DNA from: Hydrogenophaga palleronii NBRC 102513
GTDB lineage: Bacteria; Pseudomonadota; Gammaproteobacteria; Burkholderiales; Burkholderiaceae_C
NCBI RefSeq assembly: GCF_001571225.1
Contig: NZ_BCTJ01000018.1
Location: forward strand, 1-64,000
DNA length: 64,000 nucleotides
Direction: 5' to 3'
Shown: piece after piece, positions 45,940 through 55,773 of the stretch
How positions within the stretch are numbered: the first letter of the stretch is position 1
Layout of the letters: each line of letters opens with the position of its first letter
Position numbers and translations under genes: made by a program
The notes under the pieces: generated by a model
The model's database searches: none
What the model saw: only the letters and a program-made list of their open reading frames with translations
What the model was told of the DNA's origin: nothing

Positions 45940-47393
45940 CAGTTGCTTTCCCCCAGTTCAGCCAACATCGCCTTCAGCTCAGCCAACGCCCCGTTCAGCT
46001 CCTCCACAGCATCGCGCGCCAACACGGCCGGTTCGGGCAAGTCAGCTGCATCCTCCGCGCTGTCATCCTTGAGCCAAGCGATGTCCAGTCTGTCGCCTTT
46101 TTCGCTGGCGATCCAGTCGCGGCTGAAGCGGCGGAAGCGCCCTTGTTTGCCTTGGTCTTGTCGGGCGGCTTTGCCGCTGTGCTCGTCGCCGTACTCGGCG
46201 ATGAAGTCGGCGAAGTGCGCGTCGGTCAGCGGTGTGCGTTTGCCGAATTTGGGGGCGTTGGCGCGCATGTCGTACACCCACACGTCTTGCGTGCTGCCTG
46301 TGGCAGCCTGGCTGACTTTCTCGAAGAACAGCACATTTGTCTTGACGCCCTGGGCATAGAAGATGCCGGTGGGCAGACGCAGGATGGTGTGCAGCCTGCA
46401 CTTGTCCATCAGGTCACGGCGGATGTCGGCGCCTACGCCGCCCTCGAACAACACGTTGTCGGGCAGCACCACGGCGGCGCGGCCGCCGTCGCGCAGGTGT
46501 CGCACGATGTGCTGTAGGAAGGCGAGCTGCTTGTTGCTGGTGGCGAAGGTCAGGTCGTCGCGGGTGGGGCCGCCACCACCCTTTGCGGTGCCAAAGGGCG
46601 GATTGCTCAGGATGATGTGGCTCTTGGGCAGGCTGCTGCCGGCGCTGCCCAGGGTGTTGCCCACGTGCACGACACCTTCGGCATCACCTTCCATACCGTG
46701 CAGCAAGCAGTTCATCAACGCCAGGCGGCGGGTGCCAGACACCAGCTCCATGCCCAGGAAGGCCTGGTTGCGCTGGAACTTGCGCTCCTTTTCGCTGAGG
46801 TTATAGAGGTCGTCGGTCCGGTCCTTGATATAGCGGTCGGCGGCGATCAGAAAGCCAGCGGTGCCGGCGGCCGGGTCTTGCACGGTCTCACCGGGCTGGG
46901 GTTGGATGACCTGGACGATGGTGTCGATGAGCGGGCGGGGCGTGAAGTACTGGCCCGCGCCGCTTTTGGTTTCGCTAGCGTTCTTTTCCAGCAGGCCTTC
47001 GTACAGGTCGCCCAGGCCGTCTTGCCGAGCGCTGAACCAGTCGATACCGTCCAGGCTCTTGACTAGCTGTTCCAAGTGCCGCGGCTCTTTCAGACTGGTC
47101 TGTGCGTCGGCATAAATGGCGGCGATCAGCCGGTCCTCACTGGCGGAAAGCTTGAGCAGGGTTTCCCGGTAGTGTCGCAGTAGGTTCAAGCCACTTTCGT
47201 CACGAAGCTTAGGCCAGCGCGCATACGCTGGCAACTTGTGGCGTTCAAGGATGCCGTTTTCGGCGTTCTCATACTCCATCTTGATGAAGAGCAGCAGAAC
47301 AAGTTCGGTGACATAGTCGCTGTAGTTGATTCCGTCGTCACGCAGTACGTCGCAAAGGTTCCAGAGTTTCTGGACGATGTCTTGGGTAGTCAT
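45939..47393 (-). CDS. hsdM: Type I restriction-modification DNA methyltransferase subunit
   Basis: A 484-residue adenine N6-methyltransferase. The N-terminal helical HsdM domain ('VQKLWNLCDVLRDDGINYSDYVTELVLLLFIKM') is followed by the SAM-binding motif 'DPAAGTAGF' (residues 173-181) and catalytic 'NPPF' (264-267). It methylates host DNA at the site chosen by HsdS. It lies 41 bases after hsdR and overlaps hsdS by TGATG. All core motifs are intact, so the methylase is likely active. Confidence 0.95.
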   Translation of the reverse strand: MTTQDIVQKLWNLCDVLRDDGINYSDYVTELVLLLFIKMEYENAENGILERHKLPAYARWPKLRDESGLNLLRHYRETLLKLSASEDRLIAAIYADAQTSLKEPRHLEQLVKSLDGIDWFSARQDGLGDLYEGLLEKNASETKSGAGQYFTPRPLIDTIVQVIQPQPGETVQDPAAGTAGFLIAADRYIKDRTDDLYNLSEKERKFQRNQAFLGMELVSGTRRLALMNCLLHGMEGDAEGVVHVGNTLGSAGSSLPKSHIILSNPPFGTAKGGGGPTRDDLTFATSNKQLAFLQHIVRHLRDGGRAAVVLPDNVLFEGGVGADIRRDLMDKCRLHTILRLPTGIFYAQGVKTNVLFFEKVSQAATGSTQDVWVYDMRANAPKFGKRTPLTDAHFADFIAEYGDEHSGKAARQDQGKQGRFRRFSRDWIASEKGDRLDIAWLKDDSAEDAADLPEPAVLARDAVEELNGALAELKAMLAELGESN

Positions 47394-47434
47394 GAAAAGA
47401 TTACTTGGAGATATTGAGGCTCAGCGACGCATCG

Positions 47435-50400
47435 TCATGCCGCCCGGAGCCATAGGCCATCAGACAGCGCCCCCATCACGCCTTCAAGCTGCCCAGCAAG
47501 CAGCTTGTCGAGCTGTTTGGCGCCGCCGTCGTTGACGAAGGCGTTGTTGATGAAGGCATGGTCGATGACGAGTTCGTGCGTGAGTTGTTTGCCAAGACGG
47601 TCTAGCCACTTGCGTTGCACTGGAGTCCAAGGGTGTATGGCGTAGATCCTCTGCATGGCCTGAGCCACACGTTGGTCGAAAGGCTGCAAGGCTTCGCCCA
47701 ACGCGGCTTGGCGGATGTAGGCAATTACGCCCGCGGCTATGTCTTGGTTGCTGTGGTTTCGCCAGGCGGCCTTGAGGCTGGCTTCGGAATATCCCGCACC
47801 ATCGAGGAGCAGCCGCACTTCCTTGAGTTGTTCACGGGTGAGGTCCTTGGGTCGATTGACCACTGTTGCCATGGCTGCGGACAGATTGACCTGCTCGCGC
47901 ACGAAGTGGCCGAAGCTGTCGAGGTAGTCCTCGGGTTTGGCATAAAGGCCCCAGCTCTGACTGCGTTCTTTCAGTTCATCAACATGTGTAGAGATGATAG
48001 GCATATAGGCTGTGCCCAGGATCTGCTTGACCTCGGCGAGCTGAAGAAGCAAGCGCGTGTTATGGCGCAGGAAGTCGGCCGCAGCCTGCGGTCCGCCCTC
48101 CTGCCCTAGCTGGTGCAAGTGTCGGTGCAATTGCTGCGGGGGAACGCCCCATTGCTGTTCTAGCTGATCGAGCTTCTCTTTGAGTTCGGGCTTTTTATCG
48201 GCCTTGTGCGCTGCATCGCGCAATACACGCATGAGCTTCTGATTGAGTTGGTCAAGCACATCGTGCGCATGGGTGCGGTCTGGCGTGGCACCGACGGTCT
48301 CATATGCTGCCGGGTTGTTCAGTTCGTCCAGAAGTTGTTCCAAAGTGACTTTGGGGTCCTTGACCAGAGGCTGCATGGTGTTGACCGCTTGCAACGAGGC
48401 ATACAAGTCTACCGGGTCGTAAATTTTGAAGACCGTCTTACCGATCTCGTCGCAACGACGGGTAGCACGGCCAATCATCTGCTCGTACAGGATGCGGGAG
48501 CGCACTCGGCGCATGAAAACAAGATGACAGATAGGCGGAACGTCGATGCCAGTGGTGAGCAAGTCCACCGTGATGGCGATAGTGGGAAAGCGTTCGTTCT
48601 TGTAGCGGCGTATGAGCTGGTCTACCTTGTCAGACGCTCCGGTAATCTTCGCCACCGAGGCTTGGTTGTATTGGTCGCCGTGAACAGCCTTCAAGGCTTC
48701 GTCGAGTAGACGTTTGACCATGTCGGCATGCGCATCTGTGGCGCAAAAGATCATGGCCTTCTCTTCGCCCATGGGGTCCAACTCTTGAGCGAGCTGTTCG
48801 CAGACCACACGGTTGAACGGTTCATTGATGACACGCTTGTTAAAGCTCTCCAGCTCGAAATGCAGGTCGTCTTCCAGCTCGGCAGTTTCGATTTCGCCTG
48901 TACCAAGATTGATGGCCTCGACCTGCTGGCCGCTGTCGAAGTGAATACCGTGCTGGCTCAATAGTGTCTGGTAGCGGACAGGGGGTTCGTGATCAATCAG
49001 CCAATCGTCGGCCACGGCTTCGCGGTAGGAATAGGTGTAGACCGGGAGACCAAAGATGTCGGTGGTATGGCGTGCTGGAGTGGCAGTCAAACCCACTTTG
49101 ATGGCGTCGAAGTAGTCGAGGACTCGCCGGTAAGTGGAAAGGTACTGAGCTTGATCACGTAGGGTGAGTTCTCCCTCGGTCATGTCCTGGTCTAGTGCGT
49201 AGCCGCGATGGGCTTCGTCCACGATGATGCAGTCGAAGGCATCTAGCGGGGGCGGGTTGTCGCTACCAAAGATGCGCTTAACCATGGCCTGAACGGTAGC
49301 CACCTGCACACGAGTTTCGGCTTCGGCCGCCATGTCGCCCAGCTCAGCGATGTTGTAGATATTGGAAAGAGGCTGACTTTGCTCCAACGGCGCTTCGTTG
49401 AAGGCATCAATGGCTTGGTTCCCCAGGGCTGTGCGGTCCACCAAAAACAATATGCGACGGAACCGCTCAGCCTTGAGGAGACGGTAAATGAGGCCGATGA
49501 TGGTGCGTGTTTTCCCCGTACCGGTGGCCATGGCCAACAAGCAGTTCGCCTGACCGGCGGCAAGTGCAACCTCGACTGCGCTGATGGCCTTCTCTTGGTA
49601 GTCACGCAGCCCCAGGTACGAGAATCCTTCTCGCTGCAGTTTGGCTTCAGCTTCGGCCTTGTTCCGGCGGAGCTGGTCGAGCAGACCTTCGGGAGAGTGA
49701 AAGCCTTGCAGCGGTTTGGCCAGGTTGCCCTTGTGGCGTACATCGCGGAACCAGGTCCCACTGGCCTCCGGGCTCTGCTTCACCAACGGGCGACCGTTGC
49801 ACGAGTATGCGAATGGCAGGTTGAACGAACTGTCTTGCCCGTCAGGCCAGGGGCCTTGACGCCCCTCTAAGAGCCACGCTGCCTCGTGCTCTGGTTGGAT
49901 GTTAAATCCACGGGCGTAGCGCTCAGCTTGGCCCAGCTTTCCTGCCACATTAACGTTTATGCGCTTGGCCTCGATCGCCGCAATGGGCGAGAGACCCGCG
50001 AAGAGCAAATAATCAGCGCTCTGCTTGCCGGCGATGGGCCATTCGGCAATTGCCAAGTTGCGGTTGCGCTCAGGACGGATGCCCTTCGAATGAGTGAGTT
50101 CGAGTGTGTCTACTTCCCAGCCAACCTCCCTGAGCATCTGATCAATGATAAGGCGGGTGGACGCTTCGTCAATTGCGACCTTCTGAGCAGCCTGGGTCGC
50201 GCGCTGCGCAAAGGTTTGAATGTCCTGCGAGCTGGCAGTGGTGGGCTGAGCATTGACAGTCTGCAGGTGGGCGTCGAACTCGGCCTTGAGGGCTGCGTAG
50301 CGAGTGCTAGCCTCTTCCGCCAGGCTTTCGTACACGCCACGTTCTTCAGTTGCCCGTTCGGCCAGCAGTTTCTCTTGCGCTGCCTGGGCAGCTAACAACT

Positions 50401-50938
50401 CGGCCATCCGAGCCTTGTCTGCCTGCTCGGCTTGGGCTTGCTGGAGGTGCTGTGTCAGGTCGGTTACTTGCTGCTGCAGCGTCAATAACCTGTGGCTTGG
50501 ATCGTCCGGCAGGATGAATGCACCGGGCTTGAAATTTGCGTCGCGGCCGAAAGTGCGGTGGAACCACAACGCTACTTCCCGTGCGACCTTCAGCGTCTCC
50601 AGCCCTTCGCGGTAGCCGAAGCCGTGGTTGGCCCGATGGGCCGCCTCGTTCCCCCGCTGGCGCAACAGGTGGAACATCTGACGCACCTGCGAATCCAGTC
50701 CGAGGCGTTGATCTACGGCTCGCAGCAATTCAGCCTGCGTGGGCTGTTGGAGGCGCACACCGATGCGCGCTGCCACATCCTGAGTTATCGACTCCGCCAG
50801 CAAGCGAAGCTTGAGCACGCAACTGGCTGGATCGAACGGATAGACACGTTCGGCTGTCGATCCGAGATCAGCCAGCAACGGACTGTGCGCAGCCAAGAAG
50901 CTGAAATTGCTGGCTCCGGGTGTGTTGTCTCGATCCAT
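47435..50938 (-). CDS. hsdR: Type I restriction endonuclease subunit R (EcoKI-like)
   Basis: A 1167-residue restriction/translocation subunit, the size of EcoKI HsdR. An N-terminal DUF4145-like region (about 1-135) leads to a long coiled coil (about 150-225), then the PD-(D/E)xK nuclease with D309 and E323-A-K325 ('SADYLLF...AAIEAKR'). The SF2 motor has Walker A 'ATGTGKTRT' (471-479), DEAH at 574-577 and 'GLTATPARH', with the C-terminal helicase and coupling domains intact. The ATG at 50938 has AGGAT upstream; an extension upstream lacks support. It is preceded after 16 bases by a ribbon-helix-helix gene. Confidence 0.94.
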   Translation of the reverse strand: MDRDNTPGASNFSFLAAHSPLLADLGSTAERVYPFDPASCVLKLRLLAESITQDVAARIGVRLQQPTQAELLRAVDQRLGLDSQVRQMFHLLRQRGNEAAHRANHGFGYREGLETLKVAREVALWFHRTFGRDANFKPGAFILPDDPSHRLLTLQQQVTDLTQHLQQAQAEQADKARMAELLAAQAAQEKLLAERATEERGVYESLAEEASTRYAALKAEFDAHLQTVNAQPTTASSQDIQTFAQRATQAAQKVAIDEASTRLIIDQMLREVGWEVDTLELTHSKGIRPERNRNLAIAEWPIAGKQSADYLLFAGLSPIAAIEAKRINVNVAGKLGQAERYARGFNIQPEHEAAWLLEGRQGPWPDGQDSSFNLPFAYSCNGRPLVKQSPEASGTWFRDVRHKGNLAKPLQGFHSPEGLLDQLRRNKAEAEAKLQREGFSYLGLRDYQEKAISAVEVALAAGQANCLLAMATGTGKTRTIIGLIYRLLKAERFRRILFLVDRTALGNQAIDAFNEAPLEQSQPLSNIYNIAELGDMAAEAETRVQVATVQAMVKRIFGSDNPPPLDAFDCIIVDEAHRGYALDQDMTEGELTLRDQAQYLSTYRRVLDYFDAIKVGLTATPARHTTDIFGLPVYTYSYREAVADDWLIDHEPPVRYQTLLSQHGIHFDSGQQVEAINLGTGEIETAELEDDLHFELESFNKRVINEPFNRVVCEQLAQELDPMGEEKAMIFCATDAHADMVKRLLDEALKAVHGDQYNQASVAKITGASDKVDQLIRRYKNERFPTIAITVDLLTTGIDVPPICHLVFMRRVRSRILYEQMIGRATRRCDEIGKTVFKIYDPVDLYASLQAVNTMQPLVKDPKVTLEQLLDELNNPAAYETVGATPDRTHAHDVLDQLNQKLMRVLRDAAHKADKKPELKEKLDQLEQQWGVPPQQLHRHLHQLGQEGGPQAAADFLRHNTRLLLQLAEVKQILGTAYMPIISTHVDELKERSQSWGLYAKPEDYLDSFGHFVREQVNLSAAMATVVNRPKDLTREQLKEVRLLLDGAGYSEASLKAAWRNHSNQDIAAGVIAYIRQAALGEALQPFDQRVAQAMQRIYAIHPWTPVQRKWLDRLGKQLTHELVIDHAFINNAFVNDGGAKQLDKLLAGQLEGVMGALSDGLWLRAA

Positions 50939-50954
50939 TGCTATCCTGATGTTG

Positions 50955-51164
50955 TCAGTCAGCTCCACAGTTCGTCTGCCCAGACCTTCCCTCGGACGAA
51001 GCACCTCGCACAGCTTCCAAGCCATGCTCTTGCGCGTACGTCAAGACCAGCACCTCGACCATGGACGCTACGGACCGGTGCTCTCTTTCCGCCGCGAGCT
51101 TCAGCAACTGCTTGACGTTTCCTGAAGTGCGGATAGACAAGGTCTCATCCTTTAGCTGCTTCAT
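50955..51164 (-). CDS. Ribbon-helix-helix DNA-binding protein
   Basis: A 69-residue protein whose first 50 residues match an Arc/CopG-type fold: strand 'DETLSIRTSG', then helix 'NVKQLLKLAAEREHRSVASMVEVLVLTYAQEHGLE'. It starts at an ATG with GGAT ten bases upstream. It sits 16 bases before hsdR, so it is probably the operon's own repressor, or an antitoxin without its toxin. A longer reading frame from 51266 is less likely. Confidence 0.75.
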   Translation of the reverse strand: MKQLKDETLSIRTSGNVKQLLKLAAEREHRSVASMVEVLVLTYAQEHGLEAVRGASSEGRSGQTNCGAD

Positions 51165-51685
51165 GGTGGTGTATCCAAATGTCTTGGCGTGCAAATGTAC
51201 TGCGTTTTGCAGACATCCTGCAAAGCATGGTGTGCTTCTTTCCGTGTTCATGACATCTTCAGGCACCTCCAGGTTGCTCGTTGCACAATTGAATGCATGA
51301 ATGCGAGCGAATCGTCTTCTTGGCCGCTATTGGTCGAATCAGTCCTTCACCGCTAGACGCCTCCTGGACAGCTCACAGTCTCATGGCGACTTCGAGGATC
51401 GAAGTGCTGCATTGCAGCGTGAGGAGCCCTTCGAACCCTCGCCACCAACGGCAGCGTAGTGGCGCATCGCTGCTAGCAAGGCGCAGCCGCGTTCAAGGGT
51501 CAATACGCAGCTCCAGCCGGTCGTATCGTTCCGTCATCAATCTAAGGCGTGGCCAACTAAGTGACGGGGCTTCCACGTGCACAAGAACCGCCCGTACCGC
51601 GCCTCTTGCAGGTCCGGTGGATGCGCAATACGTCAAGCGCATCCTCGCGAGATCAGAAGGGCGCTTTCGGGAGCGACCCCGCCCG
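51165..51685. other. 521-base stretch without a supported gene
   Basis: Between the ribbon-helix-helix gene and the end of the helicase gene I see no convincing coding region. A 52-codon frame on the plus strand (51301-51459) and a longer plus-strand frame from 51293 that runs into the helicase gene lack ribosome binding sites and recognisable content. The part next to 51164 should contain the promoter of the hsd operon, and the rest may be the remains of a lost gene. Confidence 0.5.
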
Positions 51686-54600
51686 TCAGCGGTTGAGGGC
51701 CACTCTGACGCGCTGAGCAACCATAGCTATGTGCGCCATGTCGAGCCCCGGCCCCTCCGTCGAGGTGAACAAGTTCTGGCCCTCGATGTAATCGTTGGCG
51801 GCGTACCAAGCCTTCTTTTTTTCCCAGCCCCGCCTGTAGTCGTCCCGATCAAGCATCCCGAGGTGTTCCCAGAGGATCAGCTCCCCCGCATCTGTCTCCC
51901 AACTGAAGTCGGGGCGCAGCCGGTAGGGATAGCCTTCGCCTTCCAGCCGGCGGTTGTACGCGTAGTCGCCGAGATTGACATCCGGGCTGGCGAAGTACGT
52001 GGCCAGCGTGAGCTCAGACTTGCTCTGCACCATGACGTTCTTGCTGGTGCGATGCACGAGGTGCTGCGCATAAGGGAAGTCGTCGCTGCAGCGCACGCCG
52101 ACGGAAAAGAGGTTGGTGTTGCGCCGCGCCGTCTCAGAGTTCGTCGGCTGTGAAAGATCAAACAATGAAGCGGCATTCTTGCCCTGGATCAGCAACACGA
52201 GCCGCTTTTTCGAGCGCGTAAGCGCCGTGTAGACCAATTCGCGCGACAGAAACCGCGCCTTTTCGGGCAGTACCACGAACACCTTGTCGAATTCGCTGCC
52301 CTGCGCCTTGTGAACGGTGAGTGCGTAGGCAAGTTCGAGAGGCCCTGAATTGCTGGAAAACTGGCCCGGGCTGAATCCGAAGCGCACGTCAGCACGCTGG
52401 GCAAAGGCAACGTTCAGATACCTGCCCTTGTTGGGCGCGGGGGCTGTGACGCCGATTTCGCCATTGGCCAGGTACATATCATCGACTCTCGCCTTGAGCC
52501 TCCCGTTCCAGCCATCGCGCTTGCCGTTGCGCGTCAGGATGACCTTGTCGCCCCAGACGATCTCTTCGTCGCCAAGGCTCAGCCCCCACGGCTGGCGCGC
52601 GGAGTTGAGCTGCTGACGCCGGAAGGTGCCCTGGACCCAGCGGTTTATCTGGTGGATTCCATGGGACTGCAGGCGAACGGGAGAGAGCATCTGAAAGCGC
52701 TCGGCGCCATCGTGATCATCGAACGGTACGAAGCCTTCAGTGGTCAGTCCGAGCGCAGCGTTGAACCCAGTCACATCGTCCGGCGTCTTCAGCCCGAGCT
52801 CTGAAACGAACTGCTCGCCAATGAGCCGGTACAGGTCCGCAGGTGTCTGCCACGTGCACACCCGTAGGTCGTTTAGGTTCTCGCCTTCGCCCTCTTCACT
52901 GAGCACCCATTCCGCGTCGGCCGGCTGCTGCTCCCGCGTGAACCAGGAGGCAAGCTTCAGCGTGTCCGACGCCTTCCCCTGATCGGCGGTGCGCAGTTCG
53001 ATGCCGAGCCTTGCCAGCGCGCTGGCCTGCGGCGAGCCATTGTCCGCGGCGTCCATGTAGGCGACCAGATCAGCGAAGGGACGGCCGACGCCGATCGGCG
53101 GCAGTTGGTTCGGATCGCCCACGAGAATGACGCGCTGGACATGAACCAGATCGAGTGCCAGCAGCGTCGCCAGCAGGTCGTCCATGGTGAGCATCGAGCA
53201 CTCGTCGATAACGACGGTCTTCTCCTGCCTGTACTTCTCCTCGCCGTCGAAGTGCACCCGCTGTCGCAGACCGTCATAGCGTTTGAGCTGATACAGGAAC
53301 TGCGCGACCGTCATTGCGTTCGCGTTCGCTTTCTGTGACAGCCGGACGCGCGCTTTACCGGTCGGGGCAAGAAACAGGATGCCGCCGGTGGCAAGCTTCG
53401 CTGATTTCAGCAAGCCCGCCAGCACGGTCGTCTTCCCGGTTCCGGCGCGGCCCACTAGGACGGCCAGCTTGGCTGTCGTGATCTGCTCCAGCGCCTTAGC
53501 CTGCTCCTCCAACGCAGATACATGGCGCGGGTTGCCGAGATCAGGATTGGTGCCGTTCTCCTTCAGCGCCTCGACTATCAGCTTCTGCCAGGCCTCGCCT
53601 GTGCTCGGCAGCCTTGCCGTTGCTCGGCCACTGAGCAGTTTGCCAAGCCGAATCTCCCGGTCCTGAAGCTCTTTGAGCTGCAGGCATTGCACGGCTTCAT
53701 CGGTTTCGTGGTTCAGCAACAGCCGCAGCCGGGACACCTCATCGGCCAGCAGCGCTTCGTTGCCGTTGAGCCAGTCCACGGGCACTTCACAGGGCTGCGC
53801 GAGATTGAGCTTGCCCAGGGCCAGTAGCGCTTCAAGATCGGACAACAGCGCGTCGCCCTGCACGGCCGCGGCGCGCAGAACGGCAACCAGCCCCGCACGC
53901 ACGCGCCTGCCATCAAGCGGCGAATCCACGCGCGAAGGCTCTTCGACGGGATGAGCTGCGCGAATTGCGCTGTCCGGCATGACTCCGCGATCGACGGTGG
54001 CCAGTGAGATGGCGTTGTCCTTGTCATCGCCGATGTCGCATTCGGCGATGCGATAGGGGTTCCCGATGATCGCTGCGTCCGATACAGGCTGCCGCGACGC
54101 ATTCTTGCGCCGGTTCGGGTCAAGCCACCGCTTCGCCTGCGACGCGCTCAGGCTCATCCGGGACAGTAGCCGGACCAGGGCCCGCCGTTCTTCCGAAAGA
54201 CCGGTCCAGGTGTTAGCAACGGCTGCTATGTCGGCTTTGTAGGCGCTCTGCGGTGGCGCCGCTTTGCCGCGCAGGATGAGGTCGATGACTGGCCAGGGAT
54301 CGTCCGTCGACTTTACAGATCCTTTGGCAATCAGCTCCAGCACCAGTGACGTGCCCAGCCGCATGCCGAGGGCCTCCAGGACAGGGCCGGCTCCAGGAAA
54401 GGCGCCGCGATCCTGCCAGGTGTTCTCGATCTGCGCGTTGAGCCATTCTTCGCGGTTGTCCCAGGGGCCAGGCGCTATCCCGTGCTCCTTGATCTTCCGA
54501 ACTGCAGAGAGGCATTTGGTCAGAACCGACAGCGCAACATCGGCAGTTGACAGCTCACCTGCGTAGGAGAACGACATCACATCGACGGCTTCGGGCACGA

Positions 54601-55381
54601 CTGCAATCTCATCGAGCAGCGACCGGCGGCGTGCATCCTCGGCAGCGTCGCCGGTTGGCTGCAGATAGTCGTGGTAAGGCAAGATGAAGCCCGCCTTCCC
54701 TTCCGGCCTGATCGAGTGCTGGAACTTGCCGTCCCACAGCGGATAGGTGTCGCCCGAGATCGAAGTGTCGTACTCAATCACGGGAGCGCGAGACTCGACA
54801 AGACCGACACCGACCACGAGGCGGGAATAGGCTTCTTCCAATGGGTGGCCGCTCTTTGTGTAGAAGAACACCAGCGAACGACCCGCGGTCAGTCTGCCGA
54901 AAAAGAGGTTGCAGATGGCGCGCTGGCGGGTTTTGGAGAAGACCCAGGGTGAAGGGAAAGGTGGCTCCTCGTCAGGGGGAAGCTCCTCGGGAAGCTGTGA
55001 TTGCAATTCGTCCTGATTTCCGCGCAACATCCAGTAGAAGGGCACTGCAAACGTCGAGTACGGCTGGACAGGAATGTTTGTCTTCAGCAGGTGGCCGTGC
55101 GTTTCCTGCGTCTTCTTGTTGCTGGCATATGGATGCTCAACGGTCCTGATCCACTGGTGTTGATTCATGAAGGCGGTTGACTCGTCCTTGCATGGCGGCA
55201 GGTCAGCAGGCGGGATGTCGGCGAACAACCTGCCTTTGAATTGGACCTCCTTCAGGTCAATCCGGCTGGAGCGGATGCGTTCGAGGTCGAGGCAGTATGA
55301 ATTCAGCAGCGGATCGTTGCAAACCGTTCCGTTCCAGCGGTTGTCATGCCACGCAACTCGAACATTCAAATGAAAAGTCAT
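51686..55381 (-). CDS. RecD-like helicase with C-terminal PD-(D/E)xK nuclease domain
   Basis: A 1231-residue fusion. The N-terminal ~600 residues have no assigned fold but start with a tryptophan/cysteine-rich motif 'WHDNRWNGTVCNDP' (residues 11-24). An SF1B RecD2-like helicase follows, with Walker A 'GRAGTGKTT' (644-652), Walker B 'DECSM' (726-730), 'GDPNQLPP' (755-762) and late motifs 'TVHKAQGSEFD' and 'VYTALTRSKKRL'. The last ~110 residues look like a nuclease, with D1158 in 'RPDF' and E1172 in 'LWEHLG', followed by 'WEKKKAWY'. It overlaps the upstream winged-helix gene (TGATG). Probably a defence or DNA-processing enzyme; the specific system is not identified. Confidence 0.85.
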   Translation of the reverse strand: MTFHLNVRVAWHDNRWNGTVCNDPLLNSYCLDLERIRSSRIDLKEVQFKGRLFADIPPADLPPCKDESTAFMNQHQWIRTVEHPYASNKKTQETHGHLLKTNIPVQPYSTFAVPFYWMLRGNQDELQSQLPEELPPDEEPPFPSPWVFSKTRQRAICNLFFGRLTAGRSLVFFYTKSGHPLEEAYSRLVVGVGLVESRAPVIEYDTSISGDTYPLWDGKFQHSIRPEGKAGFILPYHDYLQPTGDAAEDARRRSLLDEIAVVPEAVDVMSFSYAGELSTADVALSVLTKCLSAVRKIKEHGIAPGPWDNREEWLNAQIENTWQDRGAFPGAGPVLEALGMRLGTSLVLELIAKGSVKSTDDPWPVIDLILRGKAAPPQSAYKADIAAVANTWTGLSEERRALVRLLSRMSLSASQAKRWLDPNRRKNASRQPVSDAAIIGNPYRIAECDIGDDKDNAISLATVDRGVMPDSAIRAAHPVEEPSRVDSPLDGRRVRAGLVAVLRAAAVQGDALLSDLEALLALGKLNLAQPCEVPVDWLNGNEALLADEVSRLRLLLNHETDEAVQCLQLKELQDREIRLGKLLSGRATARLPSTGEAWQKLIVEALKENGTNPDLGNPRHVSALEEQAKALEQITTAKLAVLVGRAGTGKTTVLAGLLKSAKLATGGILFLAPTGKARVRLSQKANANAMTVAQFLYQLKRYDGLRQRVHFDGEEKYRQEKTVVIDECSMLTMDDLLATLLALDLVHVQRVILVGDPNQLPPIGVGRPFADLVAYMDAADNGSPQASALARLGIELRTADQGKASDTLKLASWFTREQQPADAEWVLSEEGEGENLNDLRVCTWQTPADLYRLIGEQFVSELGLKTPDDVTGFNAALGLTTEGFVPFDDHDGAERFQMLSPVRLQSHGIHQINRWVQGTFRRQQLNSARQPWGLSLGDEEIVWGDKVILTRNGKRDGWNGRLKARVDDMYLANGEIGVTAPAPNKGRYLNVAFAQRADVRFGFSPGQFSSNSGPLELAYALTVHKAQGSEFDKVFVVLPEKARFLSRELVYTALTRSKKRLVLLIQGKNAASLFDLSQPTNSETARRNTNLFSVGVRCSDDFPYAQHLVHRTSKNVMVQSKSELTLATYFASPDVNLGDYAYNRRLEGEGYPYRLRPDFSWETDAGELILWEHLGMLDRDDYRRGWEKKKAWYAANDYIEGQNLFTSTEGPGLDMAHIAMVAQRVRVALNR

Positions 55382-55773
55382 CAGCAGTCTTCCATTGCAT
55401 TGAACTGGCGCGAGCCTGAGTCGTCGAGGCTGCTCCGTTGAATGTAGCGTAGTGCGACCCGAGCAATCAGAATCAAGCTGGGGGAAGCCCAGGGCATGCG
55501 CCCCTTGCGGGTGACATGTATGAAACCGGCATCGATGAGTTCCTTCTTCGCCCGATACAAGGTCGTGCGCGACCGCCAGCCTCGTTCGCTGACCTGCGAC
55601 CACGCGACGGTCAGATCGCCATTGTTGTCGCCACGATATTGACCGATCAAGTCAAAGAGCAGCTTGCAAGCAAATGAGCTCAACGCGTAGAACGCGGGGC
55701 ATTCAAAAACACTGTAAACGATGCCCACGAAGTTCTCGTCGAACTTGCTGCCCTTGTGCCTTTTCTTAGCCAT
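55381..55773 (-). CDS. Winged-helix protein of integrative elements
   Basis: A 130-residue protein beginning 'MAKKRHKGSKFDENFVGIVYSV', with 'CPAFYALSSFACKLLFDLIGQYRGDNNGDLTVAWSQVSERGWRSRTTLYRAKKELIDAGFIHVTRKG', a typical winged helix as in replication-initiator or plasmid-type regulators. The ATG at 55773 follows GGGGAG. It is translationally coupled (TGATG) to the helicase-nuclease gene and likely controls it or loads it onto DNA. Proteins of this kind are seen in many integrated elements of proteobacteria with no proven function. Confidence 0.75.
   Translation of the reverse strand: MAKKRHKGSKFDENFVGIVYSVFECPAFYALSSFACKLLFDLIGQYRGDNNGDLTVAWSQVSERGWRSRTTLYRAKKELIDAGFIHVTRKGRMPWASPSLILIARVALRYIQRSSLDDSGSRQFNAMEDC

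Noticed and set aside
50955-51164. A toxin-antitoxin pair involving the ribbon-helix-helix protein
   Set aside because: No toxin-like gene lies next to it; the neighbour is hsdR, so a regulator of the restriction operon is more likely.
51301-51459. 52-codon plus-strand frame in the gene-free gap
   Set aside because: Protein-like in places but no ribosome binding site, no family and opposite to all other island genes.
51293-52153. 286-codon plus-strand frame running from the gap into the helicase gene
   Set aside because: More than half is antisense to the helicase; no ribosome binding site or recognisable domain.
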